From: Lumbricus terrestris
Lineage: Eukaryota > Annelida > Clitellata > Crassiclitellata > Lumbricidae
Assembly: GCA_949752735.1 (NCBI GenBank)
Contig: OX457050.1
Span: 38,726,510 to 38,790,509 of the forward strand
Reading direction: 5' to 3'
DNA: 64,000 bases
In this document: piece by piece, positions 11,561 through 23,124 of the stretch
How the letters are laid out: every line of letters starts with the position of its first letter
Position numbering within the stretch: the first letter of the stretch is position 1
Made by a program: the position numbers and the translations under genes
Notes under the pieces: generated by a model
What the model saw: only the letters and a program-made list of their open reading frames with translations
Told to the model about the DNA's origin: nothing
Databases searched by the model: none

Positions 11561-12379
11561 ATATTCAACAATATAAATTACATAACCACTTTTCTTCTTA
11601 AATCCAGACTGAAAGTAAGACCAATACAAATAACAGCCATACACTGTATACAGCTAAATAAAGGCATACCTGAAACAACTGTGCAACAATTGAAAAAGTA
11701 TTATATTACAGTAGTTACTACCACATGATAGATAAAACATTTTTATTTTCCACAAGAACAATTGTTATTAAAAACATTTTTACTGCACACAATTGAAATT
11801 GGATGCTGCTGTTGCAGTTAGATATCCAGCTGTCTGAAAGTCAATGAGAAATGGGAGTTACCAGACACTTCTTCAAAGATAACAGAAAATAATTCAAGCA
11901 ACGGATAAATAATGGTAGTCAATTCCGTACCCTATTAGTAACGAAACCTGATAGCTTTAAGTTGGCATAATCAAGGCAAGAGCAGACAAGAAATCAGGCG
12001 TTGGTCTTTGACATGTCTGGGAAGAGCAGTCATCATGTGATGCATTGATTTGAGGTGATAAAAAACACGATTTGCAAAGGTTTAAATGACCCCAAGTATT
12101 GTCAAGTCTTCATTGCATGAAGGAACAGTGCAAGCAAAGCCAAAGCTAGACTGATATTGGAAGGTGTGCTGTCAATGGCATGAGCCAAACCTGTTTTATG
12201 CAGACTATAGGTTTGTATTAGGTTAAGGTTATTAAAGTTCAATGAGGATCAGGTCCATGTCCAGACTGTTGAAGCAGAACCATGCAGGCACTGAAGAGAG
12301 GCACTAGAAGCATTTTATGAACTCTTCCCTTGGTGACAAAGCAGAGCATCATCGGCATAATGGGCTTTCTACGACTATG
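11561..12379. other. Intergenic, nothing recognised
   Basis: No long reading frame, repeat unit or structured RNA was identified in this stretch. Confidence 0.5.
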
Positions 12380-12500
12380 CGACACCTTCCAAACTATTCT
12401 CAATTTCACAAACTTTTCAAGACTTTTTCGCTTCCAAGATCTCGGCCAGTAGAGCTGTTGAGTAGCTATCTTGAAGGGGCGCTATATAAATTCTGATTGA
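12380..12500 (+). repeat. L2-type LINE 3' end, heavily truncated
   Basis: The tail GTTGAGTAG..ATCTTGAAGGGGCGCTATATAAATTC matches the LINE/SINE tails of the window, followed by TGATTGATCGATA. The preceding ~70 bases are compatible with a decayed end of the LINE reading frame. Confidence 0.6.
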
Positions 12501-12870
12501 TCGATAATGCTGTGATTTGACAAAAAATGATTTTTTTCATTAGCACAACAGTTGTCTCCAAGATACATATCCACAATGCAATATGCTGAAAAAATAGCTA
12601 GTCGAGCAAATACCTAATTGGGTAAACAAAACAGTTGTGTGTCCTATGACATCAATATCACATTTCAGACGACTCAGTTCACGTTTATAAAAAAAATTGC
12701 GATGAGAATTTGTAAATAAAAAAGCACATCGTAGTTAAACTTCATTGTCAGTGACACACTGTAATTCTACTACCACTACTTTATTCAAGACATTCATTGA
12801 CACAAACGCTACAAGATACAAAATTCAGAGTAAAAAATAATCGTCGTTGCTAGACAAGGAGTTTCTTTAA

Positions 12871-13720
12871 CCCTCAAATTACCAGGAAATTTTGCATCCA
12901 CTGAATACCAGTGGGATCAAAATGACCCCAATGTAAACTTGCATTGTTATGGTTTAAAATCTGTTGTTAAGAATTAGAATATTGTTTAAATTGAAAATGT
13001 ACAATTTTTTCACTGGTATTATGTTTGAAATCAATAAATTCGTGAAGGATTGTTAGTAAAGTAACAGTCAGATTGTTGACACAATGTCAGAGTCTCGGAC
13101 TAGCAACTGAAGCAAATGCTCTATGTTTGAAGTCAATAAATTCGTGAAGGATTGTTAGTAAAGTAACAGTCAGATTGTTCACACAATGTCAGAGTCTCTG
13201 ACTAGCAACTGAAGCAAATGCTCTTGCAATGCTCTTTGCACACATTACGGCCTCGTTTAGCACAGTCTTTCTGTCTTTTTCTCTTGGTCAGAAGTCACAA
13301 CGAACCCTTTTCTTGGGAGGCTTTCCTGGTAACATAGGCATAGGTTGTTCTCCAAGGTGAAATCTTCTAAAAGGATATTCCTTACTTCCTGTGCTGAATA
13401 ACTACGTTTACTCATTTTTATTTCTACATAAAATATTAGTTTGAAGAAAATGACTCGAATAAAGCTTTAGAGAAAGTATGCTATACAACAGAAAAATTGT
13501 AGAGAAAATGTGATACAAAAAAGGTATGCTTATGTCTGCTAAAACAAACCACTTAGTAATCAAGTACAATAGTTTCCTTTGTAACTATACTACAAACAAA
13601 TAAATTGTATTTAAATAAATGTATTCTATTATATTAGAAATGTCATATATTTGTCATAATCATACAGTTTACACTGGGGTCAAAATGACCCCACTGGTAC
13701 TCAGTGTATATATACAATAC
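12871..13720 (-). mobile_element. Internally deleted piggyBac-like element
   Basis: A TTAA at 12867-12870 precedes the left end CCCTCAAATTACCAGG. Both sides carry inverted subterminal CCAGTGGG.TCA..ATGACCCCA..GTAAAC blocks, typical of piggyBac ends. The outermost right end is not recognisable. On the minus strand, codons from 13415 read MSKRSYSAQEVRNILLED, like a piggyBac transposase N-terminus. After a jump, LPGKPPKKRVRCDF and a Cys-rich stretch with a stop and a frameshift resemble the C-terminal zinc-binding domain. The catalytic core is deleted. Confidence 0.75.
13021..13224. repeat. 102-bp tandem duplication inside the piggyBac remnant
   Basis: ATGTTTGAA.TCAATAAATT starts at 13021 and 13123. 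The copies are nearly identical (AGATTGTTGACACAATG versus AGATTGTTCACACAATG), so the duplication is recent compared with the decay of the element. Confidence 0.9.
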
Positions 13721-13759
13721 CAGCGCCATCTGGTGACCGAAAATGGAAAATAAAACTTG

Positions 13760-14240
13760 GCATCTTGTTCGCTGTCTTTGTCCCTCTCCGTCTGCCTGCA
13801 ATTGTCCCTGTTCCTGTCCCTCTCCGTCTCTCTTTCCCGATTCCTGTCGCTGTCTCTGTTTCTGTCTGCTCTGTCCCTGTCCATGTTCATGTACCTGCCC
13901 CTGTCCGTGTCCCTCCCGACTCCCTTCCCAGTTCCCGTCCCTGTCTCTGTCCATGTCGCTGTCCCTGTCCCTCTTCTTCTCCCTTTCAAAGTTCCTGTTC
14001 CTGTCCCTGTCTCTGTCTTTATCTCTGCCTCTGTCTCTGGCTCTGTGTCTGTCCCTGTCTCTGTCGCTGTCATTGTCTGTCTCCCTGCACTTGTCCCTGT
14101 CCCTGCTCCGTCCGTGGCCCTCTTCGACTACCTTTCTCAGTTCCTGTCCCTGTCTCTATCTCTGCCCCTGCCCCTCTCCGGTGTCCCTGGCGCTGTCCCT
14201 GTCCCTTTTCCTGTTCCTGTCCCAGGGTGTCCCTGTCCAC
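13760..14240. repeat. Degenerate CTGTCC/CTGTCT hexamer repeat
   Basis: About 480 bp of strand-asymmetric pyrimidine-rich repeat (CCCTGTCCCTGTCTCTG). All six frames stay partly open because of composition, giving Ser/Pro/Cys- or Arg/Asp/Thr-rich strings that are not proteins. Confidence 0.9.
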
Positions 14241-14448
14241 TCTCCCTCTACCTCCCGTCTCTCTTTCTTATTACTACTATTATCATTGTCATTACTACAA
14301 TACTTTTTTAATTACCCTGATGCTCTTCATTCTCCGGGAGATTTCGAAATGATGAAAACGATGCATTTGGAATGGCTATAAAGAGTCTAATGAAAGAGCC
14401 AGCGAAAGTCACATAGTTTGAACGTTGTATAGTAATGGAGATTCGCTG

Positions 14449-14645
<197 letters not shown>

Positions 14646-14948
14646 CTTGAATTTGTATATAGCGCATTAAGGACTACATGTTTATTGTGTAGCAGCGCTC
14701 GTGAATAAGCTGGTGCCCTGCACTTGCTTTCGAGTTGCCCTATAGAAATTTGGGAGATTACGATTACGATGTAGCAACTCTCGACCTCAGTGGAGCAAGG
14801 CAGACAAAGACGGTTCATTAAGTTTATGGACCAGAGAGCAGGCCCAAGGTAGCTTGGTCACAGAGCCCAAATGAACCCATTACGGTCAAAAGGCCACCCA
14901 CAGAGTACGCCGGACGCTGGCTAATGACGGTATGCTAACAGGGAACAA
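14646..14948 (-). repeat. Reverse L2-type LINE/SINE tail and flank
   Basis: TATATAGCGCATTAAGG... and GCAGCGCTCGTGAATAAGC are the inverse of the tail seen at 11250-11300. The rest is unassigned. An (AT)n tract follows at 14949-14995. Confidence 0.5.
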
Positions 14949-15122
14949 GAAGATATATATATATATATTATATATATATTATATATATATATAGTGCTGT
15001 CGAATGAGCATGCAGGTCTCCTTGATGTGCTTTTGGGTGCGCTGAGAAACTATTAAGATTTACATTACATTAAATTACATTCATAGGATATGCAAGAAAC
15101 CTGATTTCTGCATGGGGTATTT

Positions 15123-15143
15123 ACGCGCGCGCGCGCGCGCGCG

Positions 15144-15220
<77 letters not shown>

Positions 15221-15430
15221 TCTCTCTCTCCCCTCTCTATTTCGCTCTTTGTTTTTATCTGTCTCTCTGTCTCTGTCGCTCTCTGTCTGTCTCTGTCTCT
15301 CTGTCTCTGTCACATGGTATTTACGTGTCCCTCCCTCCCTCCCTCCCTCCCTCCCTCCCTCCCTCCCTCCCTCCCTCCCTCCCTCCCTCCCTCCCTCCCT
15401 CCCTCCCTCCCTCCCTCCCTCCCTCCCTCT
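15123..15430. repeat. Compound microsatellites (GC)n, (TG)n, (CTGT)n, (CCCT)n
   Basis: Alternating GC at 15123-15144 runs into about 75 bp of TG, then CTGTCTCT-type sequence, then about 100 bp of uninterrupted TCCC units at 15329-15430. GC/TG alternation can adopt Z-DNA and polypurine/polypyrimidine tracts can form triplexes by general knowledge. The open frames here are compositional. Confidence 0.95.
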
Positions 15431-15530
15431 GTCTCTGTATGAACCGTTGTGCACACATTAACGAACATCTCAGATCATGCAGTTATACCATGGGCTGGTA
15501 CGATCCGTACGCAAGTAACTTGAACAGGCG

Positions 15531-16560
15531 TGGGACTATCTATATAAATAAAGAGAAGATTCTGTCTGTCTGTCTGTCTGTGTCTGTTTGACCGGGATGC
15601 AATTCCATAGTTTTTGAGCTTTTCACTCCAAACCTTCACTACTATGTAGGTCTCGGCATGACACCCCAACGAGGGGTTGGCGATTCTCTACCACCATGGG
15701 GGCCACGGTGGGGCACGAAACCCCCAAATTTCCCCCCACTTTTTTCAGCAATTCCTCTGAAACCTTGCACCTAGACAGAGGGCCAACAGAGCCACGCGGT
15801 GGAGTGGTTGGCGAATCTATATAACCATGGGAGGGGGGCCTAGGTGGGGGTTGCAAAAAACCCTAATTTTCGCTACAAATTTCCCTTTCCTTCCCATAGT
15901 TTCACAGTTAGACAGATTTTTACACGGACCACCTCGCCTCTACTCAGCCCACACCTCGGCCCGCAGGGGCCGGGTGGGGCACGGGTGGGGGTGGGCCGTG
16001 GGGGCGGTGGGGGAGAAAATTTTTCCGAAAACCGAAATTTCATGGGTGGCACACCAGTCGAGTTCGGAGTGTGGTGCGGTGGGTGGGGTGGGATGGGGTG
16101 AGGATGGTGGTGGGGGGAAATTTCGGTATACAAAAATTTCACGGGTGTCGTACCTGTGGAAGTCGGAGTGTAGTGTGGTGCGGTGGGGTCGGGGGTGGCG
16201 GGTGGGGTGAGGGGTGGGTGGGGGTGGGAGAGTGAGAGTGGGATAGGGTGGGTGGGGGTGGGGTGAGGTGTGGGTGACAGGTGGGGCGGGGTGGGGGCGG
16301 GGGTGGGTGGTGGGCGGAGTGGTGGTGGGTAGGGATGGATTTGGGTGAGGAGTGTGTGGGAGTGGGGTTGGGTGGGGAGGGGTGGGAGTGGGGTGGGATG
16401 GGATGGGGAGGGGTGTGGGGTGTGGGGATTGGGGGTGGGGAATTTTTCCGAAAAGCCATATTTCACGGGTGGCGTACCGGTGGAGGTCGGCGTGTGGTGG
16501 GGTGTGGGGTGGGGGTGAGATAGGGTGGAGTGTGGTGTGGTTGTGGCCGGGAGCGAGTCG
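15531..16560. repeat. Dispersed repeat (TATAAATAAAGAGAAG start) with expanded G-rich units
   Basis: ATAAATAAAGAGAAGATTCT followed by TGTC repeats and CACTCCAAACCTTCACT...CTCGGCAT recurs at 25364-25560. From about 15960 the sequence becomes GGGTGGGGTGGG-type DNA. Three related blocks (AATTTTTCCGAAAA.CC...TTTCA.GGGTGG.....CC.GT) lie near 16010, 16115 and 16440. No gene is supported; reading frames on both strands are Gly/Trp- or Pro/His-rich artefacts. Confidence 0.75.
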
Positions 16561-17195
16561 TAGGGCCTATCCTAAATTTCTCGGGCAACGCCGGGTACCC
16601 CAGCTATTAACTCTATAAGCAGGGAAGTTAAAGCAAATGAACGTCGATCTACGCACCTTGCAATAACATTGAAAATGCGTTGCAGTCGAGCATGCATTGT
16701 AGGCTACCAAAGTGTCAATGTCTTGCAATAAAGTTAAATTGTCTGTCGGCAATACCAGTCTAAGGTGTGTACCTGCATGCGTGCGAGTGGACGTGTGCGT
16801 AGGTGTGCGCGCGTTGGCGCTCTTGTGTGTGACCCGACATTGAGTGGTGGCTCATTAACTATCGCTTGGCTCGTATCGGCAAGACTAGTAGGCCTATCTA
16901 TTAATACAATAGGCCTAATATCAGAATCGGAGATAATTACTTGCGCCTTTAATTATAATGCTGACTTAGACCATGGCTACTCAGAAGTTTTTTTAATTTT
17001 TATCCCCTCATTTGCAACAACTTCTGTCGGACTTCACAGTCTGACGCTTTTCTCGCAATTTCCGAATGCATAACACCATGCAGGATTTGTATGGTATGCA
17101 TGTGGCTCACGCCATCTGTCTGCACCATCTGTTTTAGGTAAAAAGCCTATAAAAATTATAGGAAAAATGGATGTATAATTTCCACATGTCTAGGA
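16561..17195. other. Intergenic, nothing recognised
   Basis: Short frames of up to 102 codons show no domain and no conservation within the window. A GCGTGTGCG-rich patch lies near 16780-16830. Confidence 0.45.
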
Positions 17196-18530
17196 TATGG
17201 TCTTGCTGTTGGGGTTATTTGTTCAAAATACTTGGCAAAAAAAGGAAGAATGGATACGGGCCTATAGTTAGAAGGGTTCTCTCTGTCACCCTTTTTAAAA
17301 ATAGGAACTATTTTTGCAATTTTTATAGCATCAGGTACAACTCCAGTGTTAAAAGAGCAATTAATTATTTCAGCTAGTTGGGTTGCGATTGGAGAAATGC
17401 AAGAATTAGCAATATGGGGGAGGGGGGGTCGATATCATCAACGCCACGGCTGTGACTGTTGTGGATTAAGTGGCTCAAGTTATTTTGTTCCTCGGGTGAA
17501 GTAGGAACCAAGCCAAAAGAATAAGGATCGAAGTGGCGGGTCAAGGTACTTGTTAAAAGGAGATTTAGGAGCGGGAATTTGTTTGGCATGATTATGAGCG
17601 ATGTCGGAGAAAAGATTATTATAAGTATTAGCCATCATTTTAGGGTCATCATTTCTTATTCCATTGATTTTAAGTGCTTCAATTTTAATATGTTGTTCAT
17701 CCATTTTAATTATACTTCGAATGAGGGTCCAAGTTTTCTTTAAATTATTAACATGCTTGGTAAATTCGACAGCATAGTAGGCCTAATGCTTTTCAGCCTT
17801 CGTTCTAATTGTTTTAAATTTATTTCTGTAAGAAACAAACTTATTTTTATTGGCGAGGGTAGGGACCTTTACATATTTTAAATGAAGTTTAGCTTTTTTC
17901 TTACTAGATTTGAGAAGTCCAGGAGTCATCCAGGGTTGTTTAAGTATGGGTTTTCCTTTATTTATATTAGTTTTTATTGGAAACGCCTTATCATAGTTTC
18001 TTTTATATTCTTTCATGAACAAGTCATATGCTTTGTTAGCATCTTTCAAGCGACAGCTTTCAAAAATAGGAGTCCAGTCTGCTTCAGAAAGATAATTGCT
18101 AAAATTAGCCCTTCCTTCTTCGTTAATAATTCGGGATTCCTCAAATGAGGAGTTCCTAGAGCTAGGTATTTCAAAATCAAAGGAGGTTAAGACAGGCAAA
18201 TGGTCAGAGATATCAGATACAGCGATCTTAGATGCAATAATATTAGACCAGGCGTTTGTGAAAATGTTATCAATTAGCGTTGAGGAATGAGTGGTAATTC
18301 TTGTGGGTCTGGTAATGGTCGGGAGAAGATTATAGGAGGACATACTATCGAAAAAGGAACTAGTGCCAAAGTGATCCCCAACTTTAAGCAGGTCAATGAT
18401 AAAGTCACCCAAAATTATCATGTGTTTCTCCTTATTTGCAATTTTGGACAATAACTGTTCAAGTTCAAGAGTGAACTCCTCCAAACTATTTCCTGGGGGT
18501 CTCTATATAGATCGTGAAGAATGTGACAAG
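17196..18530 (-). mobile_element. APE-type LINE fragment: endonuclease end and start of RT
   Basis: Reading leftward from 18530, the frame gives RPPGNSLEEF, then a 233-codon open stretch with LGDFIIDLLKVGD, NLLPTITRPTRI, STLIDNIFTNAW and SDISDHLPVL. These are the conserved GDFN, TLIDNIF and SDH motifs of the AP-endonuclease domain of non-LTR retrotransposons, followed by the connecting region. Beyond 17783 several frame breaks occur, but AEIINCSFNTGVVPDA and IVPIFKKGDRENPSNYRPVS mark the start of the RT domain. The catalytic RT core and 3' end are missing, so the copy is cut at its 3' side near 17200. GDFN is GDFI here. Inactive. Confidence 0.85.
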
Positions 18531-18639
18531 GATTTGAGAGGATAGAGCAGATTAATGAGTCAATCAGTTCCACAAGAGCCTAATGCAAGTTCTAAAATAT
18601 TATTAGTTCTGGAATTGAAATTGATTTGGATATTAATAT

Positions 18640-19400
18640 TACGATTACGATAATATTCACCAGATGACAAAAGCATACTTTTAAAGCCAGTTTCCATTAC
18701 CAACGAACACTCATCTGTTATCGCTCGCCATTTTGTACGAATGGACGGTAGGCATATACCCGAATCCCAAGCCTTATAGCATCGCAAAATTATTTAAAAC
18801 ACGTTTTAGTCATTTTTTCATCGCTCATCCAACTTCTAATTCTACTATATCACAGTTCCGTTATTCGTCCAGCTTTTACTTCAACTCAAAATATTTTGAT
18901 CGTTCATCAAGCCTCTAGTTTTACGGTTACAATTTAGCATAAAACAATGATTTTGTCGCTCATCCAACTTCTACTCCTGTTAATTAATATGCTCATCCAG
19001 CTTCTAATGATACCGCAATACGTCAGCAGTAAGATCATGTTTTTATCGTTCATCCAACTTCCAGTTTACGGAAATAAAATATCTCTGAAGTGCTATAAGG
19101 CTTGGGATTCGGGTATATGCGGACGGTAGTGAGATTTCTTTTTGAATACATTTTGTAAGATAACAATTGGCCATTTCTTATCATTCATTTTGTATAATTA
19201 GTGATAAAGCTACAACAGAAATATCGGTCATTGTTGGTGTTTGAAAATTTTAATGATTCTAGCGTAAATTTGAGTCTGTGCTAGGTGATTGCAGTCGCAA
19301 GTTCTTCAGACAAGGAAGCCATTGTTTGTCGTTGGATGCAGTTTCATGTTAACAGGTAAGAAATGCTGATTTGCTGCCAGACCTGAGGTAATGTTCTGAT
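18640..19400 (-). repeat. Dispersed repeat N, split by the element at 18751-19120
   Basis: The inverse of the 7220-7630 copy: the ATCGCTCGCCATTTTGTAC block at 18720, then, beyond the inserted element, CAAGGAAGCCATTGTTTGTC and GCAGTTTCATG at 19310-19350. It provides a host context that makes the insertion at 18751 unambiguous. Confidence 0.65.
18751..19120. mobile_element. TIR element with CCAGCTTC-type core, 8-bp duplication GGACGGTA
   Basis: The 370-bp element has ~30-bp inverted ends: GGCATATACCCGAATCCCAA at left and the inverse ending CGGGTATATGC at right. GGACGGTA is duplicated exactly at 18743-18750 and 19121-19128. The interior is an array of CATCCAACTTCTA/CATCCAGCTTCTA units, all in one orientation. 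No transposase. Confidence 0.9.
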
Positions 19401-19678
19401 TATCTAATGCAGCTTGGTCTGCATTTAACGTACCGGCGAAATATGCAAATCAAATGCTAAAATGCTGTTTTGTAAAACAGACATGTATATCTAGTCATCA
19501 AAGAAGATTGTTTTCAATATTGTCTTAATTGGTTGAAGTTCAGGCAAACATTGATCATAGTTGATAAAATATACAGTGTTGTTGTTTTCAATAATGTTTT
19601 AATTAGCAATATGAATTGGTCAATTTAAATATTGTGATAAGTTGTTACCAATTACATTGTATTGCATCTATAACTTTA

Positions 19679-19730
19679 TATAGCGTCTCTCAAAGATTGA
19701 CTACTGAGAAGCACTCTCAGCACGAAAAAC
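19679..19730 (-). repeat. Reverse L2-type tail
   Basis: TATATAGCGTCTCTCAAAG...TACTGAGAAGCACTCTCAGC is the inverse of the LINE/SINE tail. The following few hundred bases may be decayed LINE sequence but no frame holds. Confidence 0.55.
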
Positions 19731-20034
19731 TCGGGGGGAAAGAAATGTCTTTAACATGTGAGAGACAGAAGAGAAAAAACGAGTCATTAGTTTAGCCCTT
19801 AGTGCAGGGGAAGGTTATTCCAAATGGAGGGACAAGACACAGCAAAGGCCAGATTTTTGGTGAAAGACCAATGGATTAAAAAAAAACTTTGATTTGATTA
19901 TAGGTTCGTCTATCAAGGGAAAGCATAAGTACTCAGGGAGGATCAGAGAAGGACGTGGAAAGACGAATTGAAATAGCGAGAGGAATATGGCAGGCACTGG
20001 GGAAAATATGAAGCACAGAGAAAATAAACAGAGG

Positions 20035-20490
20035 CACCAAGGTCAAGATGTGCGAAACGTTGGTTTTAAGCGTGTTGCTGTACAATTCTGAGACCTGGAG
20101 ACTGAGAGAGACCCAGAAACAATGGGGCTTAGGGTGTTCGAAATGGCTTGCTTACAAAAGATAGAGGGAGTTACAAGAAGAGATAAAATACAGAACATGG
20201 TGATATATAAAAGATTAAACATCCAGAACGACATGGTGAGCAGAATACAGAATAGACGACTGCGCTAATTTGGGCGCATGGTCAGGATGGAAAACGACAG
20301 ATATCCAAAGATAGTCTTCAATGGATGCATGCAGGGAAAGAGAAGAAGGGGAAGACCGAAGAAACGATGGAGGGACATGATAAAGGAGGACTGCCAGGAG
20401 ATGGGTCTGTCGATAAAGAACGAAACAAAAATGCGGTTTTACCACAACCTGATTGGTGTAATAACGAATTTGAGCAAGAAACTGATTATT
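20035..20490 (+). pseudogene. LINE polyprotein C-terminal fragment
   Basis: Translating with frame changes gives KVKMCETLVLSVLLYNSETW, then RLNIQNDMVSRIQNRRLR, FGRMVRMENDRYPKIVFNG and GKRRRGRPKKRWRDMIKEDC. This is the familiar end of a non-LTR retrotransposon polyprotein (LLYGSETW, LRYFGH..RM, GRPKKRW). At least two frameshifts and a stop (RLR-stop-FG) interrupt it. No catalytic RT residues are included. Confidence 0.75.
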
Positions 20491-21676
20491 TAAGATGATT
20501 GAGGGATGATTCAGAAGGGGTTCTGTTAAGAGAACGTGGCACCAAAGGGAGGCCATTCGGCCCATTCCAGTTCGAACGTCTACTACCTGAGACATCACAA
20601 TTCTGCTTAGTGGACTTGTGAGCAAAATCTATGCAGGTATATTCGTCAATTTCCAGAAAACGACAGGCAGACCGTTGTAGGTGTGCATTAACAAAATTGG
20701 CAGTGCATAATGGCTACCTAGTATTTATGGTTGAGTTTGTTGCTACATAATAATTTTGTGATGAAGTTCATTGAGTCTTTTTCAGAGGTATTGTGCTGTG
20801 AGTCCTTTGCTGATGTCTATGCAATGGATACATTGAACCGAAAGTTGCAATCATTTTGAATTTAATGCGAATTTAATTTAATAATTCGAATGTAGAATAG
20901 CTTCTTGAACATTATGAAGAATAATTAAATGATTTTTTTTTGTTTTGAAACGATCTATTACTGAGATGCTGCTTTGTTTTATTTTTATAGATGCCAGAAG
21001 TTTTTTTTATCAAGTGCGTGTTGACATGCAACACAGTGAAAGTTATTACTCTCAATGATCTTCATCAAAACCATTGAAGTCAAAATATTAACCCGGAATG
21101 TTAACAATCATCAATTATTTCTTCTTCAGTAATGCGGCTTCTGATTAACAATGCAAGGGTGTCATATTCTACGAAGGTTTTAAGACTTGTATATATCATC
21201 CGGAGTGACAATTTTTTGTGTGTGGAGAATATTTCTTTAAAAAATTTCAACATAATTATTTTTGACACTCCAAAGACGTCAAAAGTTTGATCAGCCAAAG
21301 AGAAAATTTCTGCACATGCGTACTGCTTTCAAATGGAAACAACTGCGTGTCAAAGAAAAGCCTTAAACCTGCATATATTCAAATTATGCAAAAAGTCATC
21401 TGCACATTCTGGTGATTTATAAAACTCATCAATATCACTCTTGGTGCAAATAAAAACCTAAAAACTTGTGTCGGACATCGTAGGACCAAGGTGAAATTCG
21501 AGTAACTCCTATGAGGAAACATTCTACAGTGTAACCAATAGTCCAGCTATTTTGGGAACCGTTTACTGAAGTGCTCTAGTTGACAGCGCATAATTTACTA
21601 AAACAATATTGAAGAAACATCAATAACCAGCATAGTCAAAGATCGTTTACTATAGAAGGTAATCATCAGCGATACC
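20491..21676. other. 5' flank of ZNF gene B, duplicated at 40610-41830
   Basis: GGATGATTCAGAAGGG, CATTCCAGTTCGA, TTTGTTTTATTTTTATAG-ATGCCAGAAG and the CTGCACATGCGTA..AAACAACT blocks recur in order at 40610-41830. TTTTATAG directly before ATGCCAGAAG looks like a splice acceptor and is conserved in both copies. It may therefore contain an upstream exon of the gene B family, though the frame after it is broken here. Confidence 0.6.
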
Positions 21677-23124
21677 ATGAAAACCCAAACCGAGCAGCAA
21701 TCATACAAATGTCAGTTCTGTCTGAAATCATTTACCACAGGTTTGTAATTTTAAAATGCATATGAGAATTCATACTGGGGAGAAACCACATAAATGTCAG
21801 TTGTGTCATAAATCATTTACTCATTCTTCTGGTCGGAAAAAGCACATGAGAATTCATACTGGAGTGAGACCATATAAATGTCAGTTGTGTCATAAATCAT
21901 TTACTACAGGTGATCATTTGAAAAGACACATGAGAACTCATACTGGAGAGAAACCATACAAATGTCAGTTATGTCAGAAATCATTTACTCAAGTTGGTAA
22001 TTTGAAAAGTCACATAAAAAGCCATACTGGAGAGAAACAATACAAATGTCAGTTATGTCAGAAATCATTTGCTACAGGTAGTGATCTAAAAAGGCATATG
22101 AGAATTCATACTGGGGAGAAGTCACATAAATGTCAGTTATGCCAGAAATCATTTGCTGCAGGTAGTGATCTAAGAACGCATTTGAGAATTCATACAGGGG
22201 AGAAACCACATAATTGTCATTTATGTCATAAATCATTTACTCAAGTTGGTAATTTGAAAGATCACATGAGAACTCATACTGGAGAGAAGCCATACAAATG
22301 TCAGTTATGTCCGAAATCCTTTGCCAGAGGTTCTAATTTAAAAATACATATGAGAACCCATACTGGAGAGAAACCACACACATGTCAGTTATGTCAGAAA
22401 TCATTTAACAGAGGTAGTGATCTAAAAACGCATACGAGAATCCATACTGGCGAAAAACCACATAGTTGCCAGATATGTCAGAAATCATTTATCCAGAAAA
22501 GTGCCTTGAATGTGCATCTGAGAATCCATACTGGAGAAAAAACCATACATGTGCCTGTTTTGTCGGAAATCATTTGCTAAATCGAGTTGTCTGAAAACGC
22601 ACGTGAGATATCATGCAGGAGAGAAACCATACATATGTGAGGTTTGTAACAAAGGATTTACACAAATTGGAGATCTAAAGAAGCACAGGAGAACTCATGC
22701 AACTGAAAAGGAATATGCACATAAAAAGTCTTATACAAAGAGTAATTCTTCAGCAAAACATTTTAAAGTCAAGGAAGGAGCACAGACACAAGATCTTCAA
22801 GTGGAAAGTGAAGTAATTGCTTACAGATCTGATAATTTCAACACATGTGGTAGTACATATGCTATTGACAAACCAAATGAAGTTTTCTCAAACAGCGTGT
22901 ATGCGGATTTTGGTGGATTTCCACGTCTTTTAGCAAAAAATAGCGATGGTGAATGTCTGCATATTAGCAAAGTCAAATCGTTTGTCGATAGAAAAGCGTT
23001 TTTGTTGAACTCTTTTGGATGTGGTATATGTGATAAATTGCTTGAAACAAAGAAAGAATTTCTTGAGCATTGCTCCAGCCATGAACTTTCTCCATCTGAC
23101 GACTTAGCTGCTCACCTGTGCTGA
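21677..23124 (+). pseudogene. C2H2 zinc-finger gene B, two +1 frameshifts (12 fingers plus C-terminal module)
   Basis: ATG at 21677 has a good context (A at -3) and starts MKTQTEQQSYKCQFCLKSF. The first finger is broken by one extra T in GGTTTG (21742-21744). A second extra base lies in the A6 run at about 22545 (GGAGAAAAAACC instead of five A's). Between and after them ten intact fingers and an eleventh follow, then ICEVCNKGFTQIG (last finger), a linker with DGECLHISKVKSF, and the terminal finger FGCGICDKL...HCSSH with SPSDD and a final Cys. Everything except two single-base insertions is intact. It is either a young pseudogene or a real gene with sequencing or assembly errors in homopolymers. 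Confidence 0.85.

Noticed and set aside
13643..14381. Long open frames on both strands rich in Ser/Leu/Pro/Cys or Arg/Asp/Thr
   Set aside because: Created by the CTGTCC-type hexamer repeat; all frames are open by composition and no domain is present.
15065..15591. CVCVCV-, PSLPPSL- and GREGG-type open frames
   Set aside because: Translation of (TG)n and (CCCT)n microsatellites.
15827..16618. Gly/Trp- and Pro/His-rich open frames
   Set aside because: Products of the GGGTGGGG repeat on either strand; no conservation between the repeat copies.
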